This document shows, piece by piece, positions 15,612 through 18,841 of a stretch of DNA of 18,841 nt. The DNA is from WQUF01 sp031549885 (GTDB lineage: Bacteria > Bacillota > Clostridia > Clostridiales > Clostridiaceae), in the NCBI GenBank assembly GCA_031549885.1, contig JAVBPD010000043.1, forward strand, positions 1-18,841, read 5' to 3'. The notes under the pieces were generated by a model. The model made no database searches and was not told the DNA's origin. It saw nothing but the letters and a program-made list of their open reading frames with translations. How positions within the stretch are numbered: position 1 is the first letter of the stretch; each line of letters opens with the position of its first letter. The position numbers and the translations under genes were made by a program.

Positions 15612-17264
15612 ATGGGAAAATTTGTTTTTGGAATTGACTATGGAACTGATTCTTGCAGAGCTGTTTTAGTAAACACTGAGAATGGAAATATAGTAGATAG
15701 CGAGGTTTTTTATTACCCAAGATGGCAACAAGGATTATATTGCAATCCTGAGATTTTTCAATATAGGCAGCATCCACTTGATTATATTGAAGGGCTTAAA
15801 GCTACTGTTAAAACTATAGCAAATAGAATAGATAAAAATATTTTAGAGAACATCGTTGCTATAAGCGTTGATACCACTGGATCAACTCCTTGCGCTGTAA
15901 ATGAAGATGGAGTACCTCTCGCTTTATGTGAAGAATTTTCAAAAAATCCAAATGCTATGTTTATTTTATGGAAAGACCACACTTCAATTAAAGAAGCAGA
16001 AGAAATAAATCATATATCAAAGACCTGGGGAGGAATTGATTATACAAAGTACATTGGAGGAGTTTATTCTTCAGAATGGTATTTTGCTAAAATACTTCAT
16101 GTTTTAAGAAATGACGAAAAGGTAAGGGATGCTGCATATAGCTGGGTTGAACATTGTGATTTTATACCTGCTTTATTAACTGGAGTAAAAAATGTTAAAG
16201 ATATAAAGAGAAGCAGATGTGCTGCAGGTCATAAAGCTATGTGGAATGAGGAATTTAACGGACTTCCTTCTAATGAATATTTTAAAACCATTGACCCACT
16301 TTTAGATGGCATTGCTGATAGATTATATAAAGATACTTATACTTTAGATTGCTTAGCTGGAGAGATGACAAAGGAATGGGCAGATGAATTAGGCCTTTTA
16401 AGCCAAATAAAAGTTGGAATTGGTGCTTTTGATTGCCATATGGGAGCTGTAGGAGGGAATATAAAAAAAGGATCTTTAGTTAAAGTTATGGGAACATCTA
16501 CTTGTGATGTTATGGTTGAAGACTATGAGACTATGGGTGGCAAATTAGTTGAAGGAATATGTGGACAAGTTGATGGATCTATATTGCCAGGTATGGTTGG
16601 GCTTGAAGCTGGGCAATCTGCTTTTGGAGATGTTTATGACTGGTTTAAGAAGATGATTAGCTATCCATTAAAGTTAATTCCAAAGGATAAACTTTCTGAA
16701 GATTATATTGAGGATATTAAAAATAAAATACTTTATGAGCTTGAAGAGGAAGCATCTAAAATTAGCCCAAGTGAAGGTTCAATGGTTTCTTTAGATTGGA
16801 TAAATGGAAGGCGCACTCCTTATGCTAACCAGAATTTAAAAGGTGTTATTAGTGGAATTACCCTTGCAACAGATGGAGCGTTAATTTACAGAAGTTTAAT
16901 AGAGGCTACTGCTTTTGGTGCTAAAGCTATAGCTGAAAGATTTGAAGAATGTGGAATTAAAATTGAAGATGTAATTGCAATAGGAGGGGTTGCTAAAAAA
17001 TCACCACTTAATATGCAAATTTGTGCAGATGTTATGAATATGCCAATAAAGGTGTGTGAATCAGAGCAATGCGTGGCTCTTGGCGCTTCTATTTTTGCTG
17101 CAGTTGCTGGAGGAGTATATGAAGATGTTAGCCATGCACAAGATAAAATGGCAAGCAGCTTTGAAAAAATATACTATCCAAGAGAAAATGAAGTAGAAAT
17201 TTATGAAAAGCTTTATAAAAAGTATGTAAAAATGGGTAAGTTTTTTGAGGATATGAGTAAATAG
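15612..17264 (+). CDS. araB: Ribulokinase (FGGY family)
   Basis: This 550-residue kinase phosphorylates L-ribulose to L-ribulose-5-phosphate with ATP, trapping the sugar in the cell. The N-terminal phosphate-binding block is FGIDYGTDSCRAVLVN. AraB-type blocks follow: SWVEHCDFIPALLTG, GIGAFDCHMGAVGG with the likely catalytic Asp, MGTSTCDVM and GLEAGQSAFGDVYDWF. The C-terminal half contains LDWINGRRTP and the adenosine-binding AIGGVAKKSPLNMQICADVM. The length matches AraB (about 560). It lies 16 bases after araA with AAAGGGGA before ATG and ends at a strong terminator, so araA-araB is a two-gene operon. Confidence 0.95.
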   Translation: MGKFVFGIDYGTDSCRAVLVNTENGNIVDSEVFYYPRWQQGLYCNPEIFQYRQHPLDYIEGLKATVKTIANRIDKNILENIVAISVDTTGSTPCAVNEDGVPLALCEEFSKNPNAMFILWKDHTSIKEAEEINHISKTWGGIDYTKYIGGVYSSEWYFAKILHVLRNDEKVRDAAYSWVEHCDFIPALLTGVKNVKDIKRSRCAAGHKAMWNEEFNGLPSNEYFKTIDPLLDGIADRLYKDTYTLDCLAGEMTKEWADELGLLSQIKVGIGAFDCHMGAVGGNIKKGSLVKVMGTSTCDVMVEDYETMGGKLVEGICGQVDGSILPGMVGLEAGQSAFGDVYDWFKKMISYPLKLIPKDKLSEDYIEDIKNKILYELEEEASKISPSEGSMVSLDWINGRRTPYANQNLKGVISGITLATDGALIYRSLIEATAFGAKAIAERFEECGIKIEDVIAIGGVAKKSPLNMQICADVMNMPIKVCESEQCVALGASIFAAVAGGVYEDVSHAQDKMASSFEKIYYPRENEVEIYEKLYKKYVKMGKFFEDMSK

Positions 17265-17268
17265 GCAT

Positions 17269-17320
17269 TTGGCTGTTATAGTACTAATTTTATAGAGGTA
17301 TAACAGCCAAAATTTTTTTT
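17269..17320 (+). terminator. Rho-independent terminator after araB
   Basis: A perfect 12-base inverted repeat, TTGGCTGTTATA (17269-17280) and TATAACAGCCAA (17299-17310), is followed by AA and eight T. The T tract touches the stop codon of the convergent gene at 17319. On the minus strand no T run follows the stem, so it mainly serves the araA-araB transcript. Confidence 0.9.
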
Positions 17321-18260
17321 AAGGACATAATGGACATTTGGTATCATATGGGCAAAGCTTTAAAGATCCACCATATACAGTTTTATTTTTAATATATGTA
17401 CAATTTCTATTAGTATGATACATTGCATCATTTGGGGCCCAATAGACAAAGATATTTTTTGCAGGCTGTGTTATTTCTTGTTGTGTATTTTGTTCTTGAA
17501 TAGATGTTGTGTTCATAACTTGGTTAATTGCTGTGGTATTGGCTGTTTTTGAAGTGGTATTTGTTGTTGTAGTATTTGTTGTTGTAGTATTTGGCTTTAA
17601 AGTGGTGTTTATTGTAGTAGTGTTTGGCTTTGAAGTGGTGTTTATTGCAACTTGTTTTTTAGTAGTGTTTGGCTTTGAAGTGGTATTTACTGCAACTTGT
17701 TTTTTAGTGGTGTTTGGCTTTGAAGTGGTATTTGTTGTTGTAGTATTTGGTTTTAAAGTGGTGTTTGGCTTTGAAGTAGTGTTTATTGCAACTTGTTTTT
17801 TAGTAGTGTTTGGTTTTGAAGTGGTATTTGCTGCAACTTGTTTTTTAGTAGTGTTTGGTTTTGAAGTGGTGTTTATTGCAGCTTGTTTTTTAGTGGTATT
17901 TGGCTTTGAAGTGGTATTTGGCTTTGAAATAGTGCTTTCTTTTTGAGTAGTATTTTCTGCAAATGTTATGTTTTCTGTTGTATTTACAAAAATATTTTTT
18001 GTAGTATTAATTGTTTGTGTGCTATTTTTTTGAGTAGTATTGATATTCCTCATGGCATTTAGATCTTTCATAGTATTGTTAAGCTGAGCTATAATTGTAG
18101 TGTTGGTGCTATTTAAGCTTGTTGTTTCTTGCTTTATAAAATTATTTTCTGCCTGAAAATTATCATTTGTATTTGCACAACTAATCATTATTGAAGCAAA
18201 AAACATCAAAAATACCCCGATATTTGTTAATCTTAAAATAATATGGATAATTTTATTCAT
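17319..18260 (-). CDS. Secreted Asn-Thr-Thr repeat protein with Cys-rich C-terminal domain
   Basis: I do not recognise a named family for this 313-residue protein. A hydrophobic signal (about 5-27) ends IMISC, a near-lipobox with Cys28, so it is probably a lipoprotein. Residues about 50-255 are low-complexity, with about 26 Asn-Thr-Thr triplets. Residues 115-239 contain a 15-residue unit, NTTSKPNTTKKQVAI, and shortened variants. The last 44 residues form a compact domain, VYWAPNDAMYHTNRNC followed by three Cys in the tail, with the pattern H282-x4-C287-x15-C303-x5-C309-xx-C312. Similar His/Cys tails occur at the C-terminus of clostridial secreted proteins and some nuclease homologues, perhaps binding zinc. 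An AGGAGTGA site precedes ATG and a good promoter lies upstream. The linker may span the cell wall and could be glycosylated. Confidence 0.75.
   Translation of the reverse strand: MNKIIHIILRLTNIGVFLMFFASIMISCANTNDNFQAENNFIKQETTSLNSTNTTIIAQLNNTMKDLNAMRNINTTQKNSTQTINTTKNIFVNTTENITFAENTTQKESTISKPNTTSKPNTTKKQAAINTTSKPNTTKKQVAANTTSKPNTTKKQVAINTTSKPNTTLKPNTTTTNTTSKPNTTKKQVAVNTTSKPNTTKKQVAINTTSKPNTTTINTTLKPNTTTTNTTTTNTTSKTANTTAINQVMNTTSIQEQNTQQEITQPAKNIFVYWAPNDAMYHTNRNCTYIKNKTVYGGSLKLCPYDTKCPLCP
17544..17918 (-). repeat. In-gene tandem repeat, 45-base unit encoding NTTSKPNTTKKQVAI
   Basis: Within the repeat protein gene a 45-base unit recurs in full at least five times, mixed with truncated forms that keep only NTTSKP, NTTLKP or NTTTT. 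Copies differ at third positions and at one variable residue (I, V or A). Such arrays change copy number by slippage or recombination, so length may vary between strains. Confidence 0.8.
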
Positions 18261-18292
18261 TAAATCACTCCTATTGCCATATCAATGCTAGT

Positions 18293-18321
18293 ATTATACA
18301 ATATTAGCGATTATTTAACAA
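18293..18321 (-). promoter_or_regulatory. Promoter of the Asn-Thr-Thr repeat protein gene
   Basis: On the minus strand TTGTTA (18321-18316) and a consensus TATAAT (18298-18293) are 17 bases apart, about 30 bases before the start codon and downstream of a terminator. The gene is therefore an independent unit. Confidence 0.7.
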
Positions 18322-18342
18322 TAAAATATAGTATTTTATTAT

Positions 18343-18363
18343 AAAAAAGAGGCTTAAAGCCCC
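18343..18363 (-). terminator. Rho-independent terminator after the Ig-like repeat protein gene
   Basis: Read leftwards, GGGGCTTTAAGCCTC (18363-18349) folds into a short hairpin and is followed by six T. A TTTT also follows on the plus strand, but no rightward gene ends here. Confidence 0.75.
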
Positions 18364-18399
18364 TTTTATGAATCATTTTTAGATATTTTTCATTGGTCA

Positions 18400-18841
18400 T
18401 TAATTACGAGTTGAACCAAGCCCACCTTTTTTTTCTAACACTGTAATGGTTATAGCTTTAGTTACTGTATTTCCATTTGCCCCTTTAACGCTAAATGCTA
18501 CTGGGAACATACCTGGCTTTCCAAGATCAAGGGTTTTAGGTGTAGCTATTATATTCTTTGTAATATCTTTTCCTCTACCACCATCGTCAAAAGCTGAAAC
18601 GCCATTTAGCACATTATAGGTACTTCCTGGGCTCATATCCATTGTAATATTGTTTGCATTTATAACAGCATCGCTAGTATTTCCTGTACTTCCAACAATG
18701 GTGATAATTATAGCTTTAGTAACAGTTTTGCCATTTTGTCCTGTTACGCTTAAATTAACAGGATAAGTGCCAGCTTTGCTTAAATCTATCTTTAAAGATG
18801 AAGCAACTATTTGGCTTGTAATATCTTTTCCAGATCCGCCA
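18400..18841 (-). CDS. Surface protein with tandem Ig-like repeats (partial, 5' end beyond window)
   Basis: The frame is open from the right edge to the TAA at 18402-18400, giving 146 residues of the C-terminus of a longer protein. Two homologous segments can be aligned. One contains GGSGKDITSQIVASSLKIDL, SKAGTYPVNLSVTGQNGKTV and TKAIIITI; the other GGRGKDITKNIIATPKTLDL, GKPGMFPVAFSVKGANGNTV and TKAITITVLEK. The pattern matches bacterial Ig-like repeats of the DUF5011/Cry22Aa type, common in clostridial cell-surface and carbohydrate-binding proteins. The protein ends in a short basic tail (KKGGLGSTRN) without LPxTG or a C-terminal membrane segment, so any cell attachment must lie in the missing part. 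ATG 18642 is internal and not the start. Confidence 0.8.
   Translation of the reverse strand, partial: GGSGKDITSQIVASSLKIDLSKAGTYPVNLSVTGQNGKTVTKAIIITIVGSTGNTSDAVINANNITMDMSPGSTYNVLNGVSAFDDGGRGKDITKNIIATPKTLDLGKPGMFPVAFSVKGANGNTVTKAITITVLEKKGGLGSTRN

Noticed and set aside
17544..17918. Regular 45-base repeats considered as a CRISPR array
   Set aside because: The repeats are contiguous, in frame and degenerate at third positions, with no unique spacers and no cas genes.
17509..17946. Rightward 145-residue frame of repeated Phe/Val-rich segments
   Set aside because: It is the exact antisense of the Asn-Thr-Thr repeats; the codons for N-T-T read backwards give hydrophobic V-V-F repeats. It has no ribosome binding site and the leftward gene has a signal peptide, promoter and conserved tail.

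Overview
The window is very AT-rich, uses AGGAGG-type ribosome binding sites and several TTG starts, and encodes lipoproteins and a double-glycine peptide leader. This points to a low-GC Gram-positive bacterium, most likely a saccharolytic Clostridium or close relative. This is inferred from gene content and composition; I could not run a taxonomic search.

Left part (1-8230). Positions 1-1050 hold no intact gene; 138-545 looks like a decayed methyltransferase-like gene broken by stops and frameshifts. Next come a large three-domain glycan enzyme (methyltransferase plus two GT2 glycosyltransferase domains, 1051-3852), a stand-alone 130-residue peptide with a textbook double-glycine leader and an almost uncharged Gly/Ser/Leu/Thr-rich core (4082-4474), an FtsH-family membrane AAA+ metalloprotease (4656-6410), a YdhF-like aldo/keto reductase (6527-7402) and a TraX-family membrane protein (7469-8200). 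Three hairpin terminators split this part into short transcription units.

Central part (8207-17320) is a complete L-arabinose catabolic locus. Leftwards runs regulator (LacI/EbgR type) - araD - ABC ATPase - permease - sugar-binding lipoprotein; rightwards runs araA - araB. The lipoprotein, ATPase and permease import the sugar. AraA isomerises L-arabinose to L-ribulose, AraB phosphorylates it, and AraD epimerises L-ribulose-5-phosphate to D-xylulose-5-phosphate. The divergent control region carries three same-orientation GTTTACTAAA boxes placed around two good promoters, so one repressor probably controls both arms and itself. The regulator appears to start at an ATA codon behind a perfect Shine-Dalgarno sequence.

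Right part (17319-18841), both genes leftward: a secreted, probably lipid-anchored protein with about 26 Asn-Thr-Thr triplets and a Cys-rich tail, and the 3' end of a surface protein with tandem Ig-like repeats that runs off the window.

The least ordinary items are the double-glycine peptide next to an FtsH paralogue, the ATA-initiated regulator, and the Asn-Thr-Thr repeat protein.
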